Assembly (NCBI GenBank): GCA_009760855.2
Contig: WPIO01000006.1
Coordinates: forward strand, 11,980,001-12,044,000
Reading direction: 5' to 3'
Source of the DNA: Cristatella mucedo
Taxonomy: Eukaryota > Bryozoa > Phylactolaemata > Cristatellidae
Length of the DNA: 64,000 nucleotides
In this document: in pieces, positions 1 to 10,599 of the stretch
Numbering within the stretch: position 1 is the first letter of the stretch
Layout of the letters: every line of letters starts with the position of its first letter
Notes under the pieces: generated by a model
Seen by the model: the letters and a program-made list of their open reading frames with translations, nothing else
What the model was told of the DNA's origin: nothing
Databases searched by the model: none
Program-made: the position numbers and the translations under genes

Positions 1-289
1 CACCGCAGCTTTTCCGGCGAACCTCGCGACGAAGCGAGTTAGTGGCGCTCGCGCTTTAATAGGAGCGCCTCGGTTACCCACGATCCGTCCGTCGTGCGCT
101 GCTGCTGCTGCTGCTCGCCGCTGCCCTTAAATGCCTGCTTTCGCTGTGCTCACTTCGAGCTCCGAATGCTCCGAGTAGCTTGGCTGTGACAGCTTCAGCC
201 AGGCTTCAGCTGGCGCTACACGCCATCTCCTAGCACGAACTCAGCGAGACGAGCCAACGGTAATGGAAGAAATGCATGGACCACCGACT

Positions 290-1246
290 CGAACCCTAGC
301 TAAGCGCTAAAGACGCGCGAGTCACTGACGTCGCGGAAGCACTGCTCGCTGATCTACCGGCCTCTGCAATCAGACGCTCGCAGGCGGTTGTGCAAAACTC
401 TGCCGCTAGGCTGGTCTGTCGTGAGCGTCGCAGTTGCCACAGTTCACCACTTCTCACCGACTTGTACTGACTCCCAAACCAGAAACGCGTCGACTTTAAG
501 GTTCTATCACTCACTTTTAGGTCCTTCATTTTTTGGCTCCAGCCTACATATCAGATCTATTGCCCCACCAGGCTGAGCTTCGCACGACCCACTTTTCGGA
601 ATCTAATCGTTTACCTATACCTCGTACAAACCTCAAATCTTTTGGAGACCAGGCATTTAGTTCGTAATAATAATAATAATAATAATAATAATGCACTTGA
701 TAAAGACCTCTCGGAGAAATCAATCTCTTTCTAGGTCCTTCACATTTGCTGCAAAGGGAAGCGCGATTGAATGGTGAGTAATATCGTGCTTGATAAACAT
801 GAATAACATGGTTAGGGGTGACATGCACAGGGTCAGCCTGCAAATGTGGTTAGTGACAGCATGCACAGTGTCAGCACACATAAGCACATGAAGGATTAAT
901 GCTCTCAAAGCCTGGAACTCATTCCGACTTGCGTAACGACATCTCTTGAGTTGACCACGTTTAAAAAGAAATTAAAAACGCACCTATTTATCCCAGTATT
1001 TAGTGGATCCCCGGGGTTCATCCTTTACGTGCCTATGCGTGCTGACACTGTGCATGCTGCCACTAACCAAACTTGCATGCTGACCCTGTTTATGTCACCC
1101 TGGACCATGTTATTCTGGTAGCTTATAGAGCATGTTACCCCTAATCATTTGATCTTACTTCGCTTCAAGCAAATGTAAAGTGCCTAGAAAGAGATTGAGT
1201 TATCTGATGGCGCTATACTAAATGTATTGTTATTATTATTACTATT
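290..1246 (+). mobile_element. LINE family A 3' end, interrupted
   Basis: Matches the C-terminal and 3' UTR part of the LINE at 35-38 kb: acctcaaatc-ttggagacc, ctcaaagcctggaactc, gctgacactgtgcatgctgcc, and a TTATTATTATTACTATTA tail ending near 1246. The copy is split at about 665-897 by a second LINE A tail on the opposite strand. It is decayed, with no intact reading frame. Confidence 0.75.
665..897 (-). mobile_element. LINE family A 3' tail nested in another copy
   Basis: On the plus strand it begins with nine or ten TAA units, then cttgataaagacctctc and tcacatttgctgcaaaggga, the reverse complement of the LINE A 3' end. The host copy resumes directly after it with ctctcaaagcctggaac. Confidence 0.7.
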
Positions 1247-1249
1247 ATA

Positions 1250-2345
1250 CGCTGACAGCAAAACTTGCAGTCAGAGCAAGTTGAAATCGAACACTTCTAT
1301 GCCGCTGCAGCTGCTTTTAATGAGTCAGAATAAATCGTTTGCGGGTCAGGTCTCGTCCTCCGGACCATTCACCTGTGGAATCCCACATAGGTCCGTCCTC
1401 GATCCTTGGCCTGTTCTCCGCTTATACTGAGCCTCTGGGAAAATTGATTTGGGCCCATGGAACCGGCAATCACTTCGGATGTTGTTCTCAGTTTCCTTAA
1501 ACTAAACGCTGATGAAACCGAGCTCCTACTCATACGACAACCTAAGCGTGCTGCTGGACTAGAAGACTTTGCTCTTCTAATTGGCGATGCTGTAGTACGA
1601 CCTTCATTTTGTGCTCGGAACCTAGCTTTCCCATTTGATAGCTACGTAAAATTTGAAAGATTCATTAAGATGACAGCTTCCGCAGCTAGCCATCACGCTC
1701 GATCGCTGTCCAAGATTATTGGGCTACCAAAAAAGTCCCTAGGCCATTGCAGCTTATCATTAATGTGGCTACTTCGCTTGTTAAAAAATTCCAGATGTCT
1801 GACCGTGTGTCTCCTTGGCTGAAGGATCTTCGGTGGCTTCCGATTGAACAATTGATACAGGGTAAAGTTCTTATGCTGACCCACAAGGCTTGCTACGGCT
1901 TGGTTCCTTCATATCTAGATAAGCTGTTGCACTAGTTTTAGCCTCCTCGCAAACTCAGGTCACCTATAAACAATAAATTAGCTGATCCATTTCTCCGCTT
2001 AAAGACTGTTGCCTACGGAAGCTTTTGCTCTGTAGGTCCTAGACTGTGGAACTCGCTTCCTCAATTCTTGCGAAACGACATCTACATTCCTACTGCCGAC
2101 TGTTGCACATCCATTCCAACCGTCCGTAGCCACTACTTCCGTGCCACTCACTACCTCGACTGCCCTGCCGACTCAGCTACGCTTTTTTCTCACTTTCTCT
2201 TTGTTGGGTGAGATAGAGTCGGCTGGCTATCGACTGCGTGCCGAAAGCCGCTAAGGCTTTGAGTGTGCTATAGGAAACGTTCTTTCGTAACACGCAAATA
2301 ATGTCTGCGACTATGATGAGTTACAGACGGATATCTTACTATGCG
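1250..2345 (+). mobile_element. LINE family B fragment (reverse transcriptase C-terminal part)
   Basis: Frames with shifts encode GPFTCGIPHRSVLDPWPVL (a decayed [13 protein letters not shown] motif), FLKLNADETELLLI, and later VSPWLKDLRWLPIEQLIQGKV. These are L2/CR1-type reverse transcriptase and downstream segments. The 3' UTR part resembles that of the copy at 43.5-44.3 kb. Confidence 0.7.
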
Positions 2346-2672
2346 ATCGATACTGAGCGCATCACGATTTTTAACCACATCCTTGACCTGTTTGAGGTGA
2401 CCGAGGAGCTGCCTTCTACTTGCGTTCGCCTTTCGTTTACTTCTACTTAACAGCTAAGAAATGTATTTTAAATCATAATAAAACCCTCGAGCCATCAAAA
2501 GATGCTTTAATAAGTGTCGAAAACTTAGATGCAACGTGCTCGCACGAACTGTGTCGTCGGCCATAACCTTTCATATTGAAGCCGCCGAGTCGTACTCAGA
2601 CAGATTGCTTTTCGAGCGGAAGCAGAATATTTTTTCGTCCTCATTAACAAAAAAATGTGCGATTGATTGCAG

Positions 2673-2769
2673 GAAGCTTGTATGCAATCCCAACAGATGA
2701 GCTGTTGTGCCTGACGGGCTTTAAGCGATGCACATCACCAACGGCTTCGTTCATCCTTGAACTGTACAA
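2673..2769 (+). CDS. FAM234-like exon a
   Basis: The acceptor is TTGATTGCAG and the donor is AA|GTAAG. Only the third frame is open; it reads SLYAIPTDELLCL and then a Cys-containing stretch ending LELYK. The exon enters in phase 1 and leaves in phase 2, which completes a Lys codon with the next exon. It is easy to miss because the other two frames are closed. Confidence 0.65.
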
Positions 2770-5164
2770 GTAAGAACAAACTTCGAGACAAGCGTGCGAA
2801 TCGAGCTTGCGGCTGCGAAATCGCTCGGCGCGGTTGCCCGCTTTTTCCGCGGAGTCATCACCCATAGGGAACATCATCTGCGAGCCATCGGCGACCGCCG
2901 TTTTCGCGATTTACTTGGCTTGGCAACGAAAACGTTTGGCGTGAGTCAGTCGCAGCGCCAGTTTGCTCAAAGCTGTTAGTACTTCCACTCATTTGCACCA
3001 GCTGTGAGTGTCGACAATATCCAAAGCGACACATCACGTGACGGTGGCGGTAAGGGCCGGCGGCATAGGCCAAGCCGCGCCAGAGTCCGTAGAATTGCAA
3101 TTTTATGGGGCGCATAGCTAGTTCCTTAGTCTTATAGTTACTTAATCTTGGTTATTTTCCATAAAATCAGCTTTGCTTCACACAATATGTGGATGCAATA
3201 GGCGTAGATAGTAGAACACTTGGGCCTGGGGCTGGTTCGAAGCTGGCTCTTTGAGGTTCTTGTTCCGCTTTAAAGCGTGCCGATGCTACAGACGGTTCCC
3301 GCGCCTGAAGAGAATCATATCTGAGGTTGGTTCCGTCGTAGGCTCACTGTCTCTCAGCAACGTCCTAAAATAGCAGCTGCTCAATGTCCGAGTAGCGTTA
3401 GTTATCGACAATTGATCCTTTGTCGTTGCCGGTGAATTTAGAAAGGTACAGAAATCGTCGGACGTACGCGAAAGCACGAAATCTCTCTGTGGCTGGTCAA
3501 AAATCCTTCGGAAGGGCAAGACAATTCCAAGACATTTCAGATTCCATGACTGACTGCTGTTGCTTTTTTAGCCTCTACAGCGCGTGCAGCACAACGAATA
3601 ATTAATACGGCAAAGGTTACTTGACCTATAAAATGGTTTCGGGAAGTGACATTTAGCCGAGATACAGGCTAGTTATGACCTGAGCTGAGTAAAGCCTTAG
3701 GAAAAGTGTCTAATTTATCAGCTCTCTTTTTCCAAACCCTGGATGTAAAATATTGGAAAAGTATGCCGCAGCTGGCTTACATTTACGACTGCACAGAAAG
3801 GGAGTAGCTAGGATTCTTGTACATGGGGGGGGGCTAACTGAGACCTTGTGGGACTTGGCTCAAGGTCGGTGTCTCCTTTTTGACACTAACCCAGAAGAGC
3901 TCACTGGATGACCCATTTTGATATTGCCGTAAGCAGCTCGACTTTGGTGCGTAGCTTTGCATGCCTCTTCGTTACTGTCCAGAGAGAACTGTCCTTTTGG
4001 TATCCTAAAGCGATGCAATCACCACTTTAAAGAAACTGTTAGCCCCCCTCTCTCGCAACGAGCTCAGAATGCGAATTCGATGCCGAAGCTGCACCGCTCT
4101 AAAAAGCCGAATCTAAAAAGGGAAGCGGTGGCCTTCGTCGTCTAGAGAAGTGACTCGGAATAGCGCGCTCACCTACCTACAGTGCACTACCCACGACGGA
4201 CTGCATCCGGGGTCGCTCTCAGCTCTCTGCTCTTGTAGCCCCCTCCGAGCAAGCTCGGTCGTCATCGGGGTCATCGGGGCGAATGGGTCATCAGCTGTAC
4301 GCGGTGGTACCGACATTCTAGGGGCAAGGATAAAGGCTGATCGGACGCTGCCAATTTGTGCGACGCAAGCGTCCAAGACCATTCACCCGCGCCGACGACT
4401 CGCGTGTTGCCTGCGACCCGTTGGCTGGCTGCGTTTGAGTGGTGAGATAACCTCTAAGACGCCGCTCTGCGAAATTTTAGGTCTACGTCGAAAGGAATTA
4501 TGGTACCAATCGTGCTAGCGGACGTCAGTGGCGACGGAACTGACGATGTCGTTTGCATTTCGTTTGACGGCACGGTCGTCGTCCTAGACGGAAAAACTTA
4601 CTCGGTACTATGGCGTCGATTCCTTCCAAACTACGAATCTTACGCGTAAGTTAGCTAATACTCAAATCAACATCGAAGCGCTCTGAACGATCCTGTTTTC
4701 AGCATTTACCCCCCATCGTAAGGCACTCGCACTTTACGAGCAATGTCATTAGTCATACGTCATACATCATGCATCATAAGTTCGAGTCCCGCAGCTGCCG
4801 CATAATTGCCATCTGGGAGCTGGCGCTAGCCGATAAGCCTCCTTTGCCGAAATACAAACGAGCTGTTGTATCGGGAGATCTTCACTTTGCTGTAAATCTC
4901 GGGCCTCGTTGGCATGGCTCGCTGATGTAATTCGTCATTTAAAAGATCTTGTGTTCAGAGGGGATGGTACAGAATAAGGCATGCTGCCACTAACCACATT
5001 TGCATGCTGACCCTGTGCACGTCGCCCCTAACCATGTTATTTATTTCGTTTGTTTATCAAGCATGATTTTACTCACCATTCAATTGCATTTTCCTTTGCA
5101 GCAAATGTAAAGCGCCAAGAGAGAGAGAGAGAGATTGAGTTCTCTGAGGGTGCTTTATCAAGTG

Positions 5165-5197
<33 letters not shown>

Positions 5198-7253
5198 CAT
5201 TAATGAAAGGTGCTCTCGAGTTAAGCGCAGAACTTTGTCTCCGTTACAGCACTCCGGCTATCGGTTACTTTAATGACGACGAACGGCTCGACGTGATGAC
5301 CGTTTGGAATTTAGGCCAATGGCCGGAATACAGCCAATGTTTGGTACTCTAAAAATCTGCACGACTTGCCCTAGCCAAAAGCTGTTCGCGCCCCGGGTCG
5401 AAGTGAGTTCTCATAGACAAGCGCTGCTGTGCAAAGCAGGCTACTCAATCATACACTTCTGCCAGATTATAGTGATGGACGGAAGGACAGGAGATACTCT
5501 GTGGTCCTTCACTACAAGCCGCTCTAGCATGGCTTCGCCGCTGGTCTTGCGCACTGTCGAAAAGCAGCGAGACGCCTTCGTCGTCGTCGTCGAGGGAAGG
5601 GCTGGTGATTACATGGAAGACACTGTTGGCGTTGTCCATGGCATCGATCCGCAAAGAAAGGTAGGAATCGCAGGCCAGAGCGTGAGCCTGCGCTCGCGTC
5701 GTGCGCGCGCGAGAAAATCCTCGTCTGCCCAATTTCGCTCCGCTGATCTTTCGGTGGCAGTTGGCAGTGGGTTATTTATTTCCAGCTTCCACCTTTCGCG
5801 CTCGCTGTTGTGTGCATAGACCCTCTGCGCATTTCTCACTCTCGCTTTATCGTCGGCAAGCTCAACTCGCTGTGCCTACAGATTAAGCTGCTTGTCACCC
5901 GACTCTCATGCTGACTCCGTGCTCGCTTCGCATCGGTCTCTTCCATCATTCCGCTTGGAGTCACTCTTTCGAGACACGTGACGCGTGCTTCCCTAGAATT
6001 CCCTAGCGAATTCCGCCGTCTGCGTTCTCCTTTACACTTGTGTTGACGTCGGCCGGCACTACAACGACACTGAGATCCTGCTACGGCAGCTTGGCGCTCG
6101 TTCACCCTAGATGGCAGCATCGATGCGGCTAATATCTTCAGTATCGATCTCGCATGCGCCTTGGGTTTCTGCTAATCATGCCCTAATCGAATTGGCATAA
6201 ATATGCGCGTTCCCTTGGATCAATGCCTGGCTCGGAAGTCGCACTTGTCATGAAATGCTAAAATGTCGCGTAGTGTGACTTTCGTGAGCTACGAGCTTTC
6301 GTGAACTACGAGCTTGCGTGAACTATGACCACGCCGCCAGACTCGACATCTCGTGGCCCTTGACTGGCATCGCCGACTGACAGGCTCAGCAACGTTTTCA
6401 AAGCTACTATTTTCCCACTGCGCCTGCGCTCTCGCTCTCGCTCGGACCGAAGGGCAGCGAAATTAGCTGAGTATTAGCTGAGTATTAGCTGAGTATTAGC
6501 TGAGTATTAGCTGAGTATTAGCTGAGTATTAGCGCTTGAGCTTCGGCCGCTTCTGCCTAGGCCCCTCGCTCTCCGCTCGCTCTCCGCTCGCTCTCCGCTT
6601 GCTCAGCTTCCTCGGCTCTCCGCTAGCTCTCCGGATGGCTCGCCGTCCGGGCGGCTGCTGCATTAATTTCTAGCTTGCGGTCAGCTGGCATCGCTCGCCG
6701 TCGTCGCCGTCTACACGCTCCAGCACTCCTGAGGCGCTAATGAGTGTACGACTGCGAGCATATCCGGCGAGGCGTCAAGTGAAAAGTGGGCTATTGAAGA
6801 CCTACCTCCTTTGCGGCCCGAAGTTGAAACTTTCGCGAAGCTTCTCAATAGGAATTGCGAGAGTCCTTGAAAAGTGGGGTGCTTCAAATTACCTTCGAAA
6901 TCGTTTCAGCTCGCAAAAGTTGAGCAGGCGGAGCAAAAGGTGGGCAAGAGGAGCATTATATCGTGCGCCGCCTCAAATCTAGACCTGCTTGCCGTCGAAG
7001 TTCTCCTCGTTGACTCGTCCAGCCTTAACCGACCTGTGCGCGTGTGGAGGAGAGAGGTGGACAAGTTCTACTACGGTGAGTTTCCGAATGAGTAGCTTGA
7101 CCTCGAGCTTGACCTCTGGCGATGTGCGTTGCATTTCACCGATTCGACATCGTTATTTGACACGGTGGGTAGCAGTCGTACTTGTAGGCAGTTCAATGCT
7201 ATCGTATTCTCTCAGTTCCTTTCTTAGTATCTAGCTCCTTCTACATTTGTCTT

Positions 7254-7307
<54 letters not shown>

Positions 7308-8058
7308 ATCTATCTCTTGGATCAAGTTTCTTTAGAAGTATTATCTTTTTCCTAAATCTTTTGTATTACTCCATCGATAACTGTACTCGTTACGTTGAGA
7401 GCAGCATGCAGATGGAGGCGCGGGCCCCATAAAACTGGCTGGAAATAGAACGCTCCCTGTCAGCGCCACCACGAAGCGTGGTCGTGACAATCATCCTCAC
7501 GAGAATGTCATAGCTATCTGGCGCAACCGGCATACACTTATTCCTTTTTTATCTGAAAAGATATGCGTAAGGTTATATTGTCCATATGCTGGCAATAACG
7601 CATTGTACGTTTTAACTCCACCGTTAAGACAAAGGCACAGCTGTGTGCCTCTTTGGAAATATTGCTGCATTGTATTATCTTCAAGCAATCACCATGAAAC
7701 TCAATTTTTTTCTACTCATCGCTGGGTCTTAGCCCAGAGGCAAGATGCTCGGACTTCACGCTCGAGGTTTCACTGGGTTCAGAACAACAGCTAAGAATGA
7801 TTTGCCCCGCTGAGAGATGGCAGCCACTAAGACTCTTCCGATGCTATAAAAATCATGTTGCTTGATAAGCTGTGCTGTACGTTACTTGTACAGCAGAGGC
7901 AGTGATGTCCAATTTATATTATAATGTTTAGGTTTTCCATTTAAAATTAAATTGCCTTGAGCTACAATTTCAGCTTAAATCCATCAAATTGTTACGCTTT
8001 CATCTCACTTTCATTTCACTCTCTCATCTCTTCCACCCACTTTCTTCTCCTTCACTTG

Positions 8059-8127
<69 letters not shown>

Positions 8128-9980
8128 GCGTGCGCTTATTCTCTTTCTCCCTCTCTCTCTTTCTCTCTCGCATCTCTCTTTCTCTCTCCTGTTGTCAAGC
8201 AAACACTGTTTCAACCACTTCTTTATTCTATTGTTATATAAATATCTAGCTTAAATTCGCTCTTATGTTTCCTGGCAGTCCTATACTAATTGCTTTGCAT
8301 TAAATCCCGGGAGATTTGAACACTCCTATCGTCACCCATGCTTTGCCCATCTTGAGCAGCGGCAGCCAGCCCTACGAAGGAGCACTGCCTCGTGCTTGCC
8401 TCTAGCTAACTTTCTAATCTTGAGAGCGCTACCCATGAATGTAATCGAGAGTAATTCTGCAACCAGTAGACTATCGCGATTTACTTTTCAAAACTGCAAA
8501 ATAGCAAAAGGCTACAGCGAGTTTGAACGTTTCTCAGAAAACTGCAGGACTTGGTCTTAGTCTCTAGAATGATTATTCATGTGCTCAGTTTGTTGTTCAT
8601 CACTTAAAATCATCTAGAAAGTTCAGCATCCTCAAAGACTGACTGACAGCTCGTAAACCGTCCGTTTTCGTCTGCCTAAATACATTCATCACCACCCTCT
8701 GCAAAATCTGGCTGGTTACTTAGCATGTATACTAATTCAGAACTATAAATATATAGTTATTGAATTTATGATTGAGCTCACTCTTTCTTATGCTCACAGA
8801 AAAACACCCGGATAGATGCATGTGGTGTTCAAGGCATACTAAAACTTAACCTTGTTAAGGTCTGCTTTTGATCATCAGCAGGACTCATTCCTATGCTAAA
8901 AAAATAAAACGTATCAAAGTGTTCTTCCAGCGATTCTCAGTTGCTGCCATTTTTTGAATGCACCGGGTGGTTAGGACGTTTCCTTCCGGCTTGTGCCCGC
9001 GGCAAGAACCTGCCAGATCAAAGGCCTAAACAGAATAAACAGAATTAGCTGATTTACCAGCCTCATTTGTACTGGGGGCAGAGGAGCCTTAAATACTGCC
9101 ATCGCCGCTTGCAGTATGCAGTAAAGGGTCGCCCACATCAGGACTCGAACCCACGGCCTGGGTGTGAAGATTGAGCACCCTACCTCCTGGGCAAAGATCC
9201 AGGGGCGCCATGCGGTCGACGCACGAGACTCACTGACGAAGCGTAACATTGAAAGGAATTGTAAATAAATAGTTAATACAGCTTGCTTTTCAAAGCGGTT
9301 CTGACAAGCAGCAAATTTCCATAAAGCTTTTCTCGGCTAGCTATCATAATCCCAGAAGCATAAATATGCTGCTGAAAAGCCTACACCAGCCCTACACCTC
9401 CAGAAATCCAGGAAAAGACCGGGTGCGTTGCTCAGCATATATTGGCTGCTATCTTGCCGTGCAGGTGCTAGTGCTCCTGCACGGCTGAAGAGCACGGGAA
9501 GAGCTCGAATAGCAGCAGAGCGAGACTGCTGCGCTTTTAGTCGTGAAAGAAAGCTCAGTATTGTTGTTGCGGCGCTTTTTTTTAGATCCCGTTTCATATG
9601 CAGCAGTCAACATTTCCAGCATCGCCGAAGGAATGCTTACCGCTCTTGGCTGCGAAATTATGCAACAGACGCCAAGAAATACCGGCGCAATCGGTGACGT
9701 TGACGGCGACGGTCTGCTGGACCTGATATTACCTTTTGGCGCAAGAGCACTTTTGATGAAAGACGGCCATTATTTCGATGAGAGGATGGATATGGAAATC
9801 GTTAAAATAAGTCTTGAGAAATACCTGAGATCGTTTCCCACGATTGAACTGAACTCGACGTACAACTATAAATCACAGCGAAAAACCCTACTTCAAGCTA
9901 TCGGATTCTTACCTGCAGCCAAGCAGCCATGGACCGCTTATATGGGCACCCGAGGAGACTCGGTCTATCGCCATGACTGA
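2673..9980 (+). CDS. FG-GAP repeat protein, FAM234-like (3' part, six exons)
   Basis: Six exons with matching phases join into 369 residues plus stop: 2673-2769, 4481-4645, 5250-5343, 5466-5660, 6910-7075 and 9586-9980. The first exon begins mid-gene (phase 1), so the N-terminus, where family members carry a membrane anchor, lies outside the window or in unrecognised sequence upstream. Two calcium-loop FG-GAP motifs are visible: ADVSGDGTDDVV in the second exon and GDVDGDGLLDLI in the last. Between them are propeller-blade signatures such as TPAIGYFNDDERLDV and MDGRTGDTLWSF. This pattern matches insect and vertebrate FAM234-type (ITFG3-like) type II membrane proteins with an extracellular beta-propeller; their molecular role is poorly known. 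The family name is from memory of the pattern, and other FG-GAP proteins are possible. A LINE A tail and an ATT repeat sit in the 4646-5249 intron. Confidence 0.8.
4481..4645 (+). CDS. FAM234-like exon b (FG-GAP repeat)
   Basis: The acceptor is GAAATTTTAG and the donor GC|GTAAGT. The exon encodes MVPIVLADVSGDGTDDVV followed by a strand-turn segment with VVVLDGKTYSVLW, a typical FG-GAP blade with a DxSxDGxxD calcium loop. Phase is 2 in and 2 out. Confidence 0.85.
4975..5203 (+). mobile_element. LINE family A 3' tail in FAM234-like intron
   Basis: Contains gcatgctgccactaaccacatttgc, an AG-repeat expansion where the consensus has aaagagattgag, and an ATT tail ending about 5199. It sits in the intron between exons b and c, 47 bp before the acceptor of exon c. 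Confidence 0.75.
5250..5343 (+). CDS. FAM234-like exon c
   Basis: The acceptor CCGTTACAG is followed by a frame reading TPAIGYFNDDERLDVMTVW and ending EYSQCL. The donor G|GTACTC leaves in phase 0. The next downstream in-frame codons run into a stop, so splicing here is required. Confidence 0.8.
5466..5660 (+). CDS. FAM234-like exon d
   Basis: The exon opens after TGCCAG and ends AAG|GTAGGA, 65 codons in phase 0. It contains IVMDGRTGDTLWSF, a hydrophobic MASPLVLRT strand and FVVVVEGRAGDY, in the order seen in FAM234-type propellers. Confidence 0.82.
6283..6329 (+). repeat. 17-bp tandem repeat
   Basis: Almost three units of cgtgaactacgagctt plus one base, with small changes. Confidence 0.75.
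6462..6533 (+). repeat. 11-bp tandem repeat (ATTAGCTGAGT)6
   Basis: Six exact 11-bp units (6462-6527) and a partial seventh. No divergence between units, so it is young or actively homogenised. Confidence 0.95.
6567..6599 (+). repeat. 11-bp tandem repeat (CGCTCTCCGCT)3
   Basis: Three exact 11-bp units, a different sequence from the array 34 bp upstream but the same period. Confidence 0.9.
6910..7075 (+). CDS. FAM234-like exon e
   Basis: The acceptor is ATCGTTTCAG and the donor TACG|GTGAGT. The frame contains LDLLAVEVLLVDSSSLNRP and then VRVWRREVDKFYY. Phase 0 in and 1 out agrees with both neighbours. The start could be a little further downstream. Confidence 0.65.
7258..7316 (+). repeat. 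CT microsatellite
   Basis: About 21 CT units followed by CTAT units. In the last FAM234-like intron. Confidence 0.95.
8058..8190 (+). repeat. CT microsatellite, compound
   Basis: A long CT tract to about 8122, a short unique break, then CT/TTCTC-rich sequence. Same intron as the 7258 array. Confidence 0.95.
9045..9215 (-). mobile_element. tRNA-derived SINE type 2
   Basis: Minus strand: tttgcccaggaggtagggtgctc (A box) and cgtgggttcgagtcctgatg (B box, GGTTCGAGTCC), then cctttactgcatactgcaagc and an end in aaatgaggctg. This is a typical tRNA-like head with a short unrelated body. In the last FAM234-like intron. Confidence 0.7.
9586..9980 (+). CDS. FAM234-like last exon (FG-GAP repeat, stop)
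   Basis: A strong pyrimidine tract ending TTTTTTTTAG precedes the exon; CAG at 9603 is an alternative acceptor in the same phase. The frame has VNISSIAEGMLTALGC, then GDVDGDGLLDLILPFG with a second calcium loop, and ends RGDSVYRHD-stop at 9978-9980. Confidence 0.8.
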
Positions 9981-10476
9981 CAGGGGTTCCGGGAGTTATT
10001 CATGAGGCACTGAATCTTGACTCGCGCTGGTCGTTGTGCGGCGGCGGAAAAGGAGAGCAGCTGGGCGGCTGCTTGCCTAACACGCCCCTTCGGGATTGGT
10101 CGTTGAGGTGGGAGCTGCAGCCCTCTAGCCCCCGGCACTGGGTGTGCTGCCACCGCGAGCGTAGTTCCTTGGCCAGGTTGGTGCCAAGACGATTGCGGGT
10201 GCTGCGGGCCCTTCCTTACAGGTGCCCACAATGCTAACGGCTTGGGCTGGACCCATCTCCTCTCGAGGGAGTATTGAAAGAAAGTCGGTGCGAGCGTGTG
10301 TCCAGTCCACCTCGGATAGTGGTTTGCTCTTTACACGAGACGAAATTGTTCGAGCCAGTAATCCGCGCGATCTCTTTATGTTTGCGGCTCGAATGCAGCA
10401 CCTCGCGCATTGGCGCATTGCAGTGTTTCTGCGAGCGCACGTGGCGTGCATCGAGAAAACGACGCAGATGCAGCAC

Positions 10477-10482
10477 AATAAA
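10477..10482 (+). terminator. Possible polyadenylation signal AATAAA
   Basis: A canonical AATAAA lies about 500 bp past the stop of the FAM234-like gene in otherwise unassigned sequence. It is plausible as the mRNA 3' end signal. The hexamer alone is weak evidence. Confidence 0.35.
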
Positions 10483-10599
10483 GCACCAGCCCGATATGCA
10501 TATGTCGAGCAGTTTTCCTCGTTTGGCGTGATAGCGATGGAATCGTTAAGTCTTGAGCTCGTACGGCTCGAGCAGGGAGTAAGCTGGCTTTAATTTCGT

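Noticed and set aside
4740-4860. B-box-like taagttcgagtcccgc near the FAM234-like exon b
   Set aside because: No A box or acceptor stem pairing found, and no second copy of the surrounding sequence in the window.
10222-10593. A 123-codon frame after the FAM234-like stop
   Set aside because: Several overlapping frames on both strands are equally open here. There is no domain and no phase-compatible junction, and it is more likely 3' UTR.
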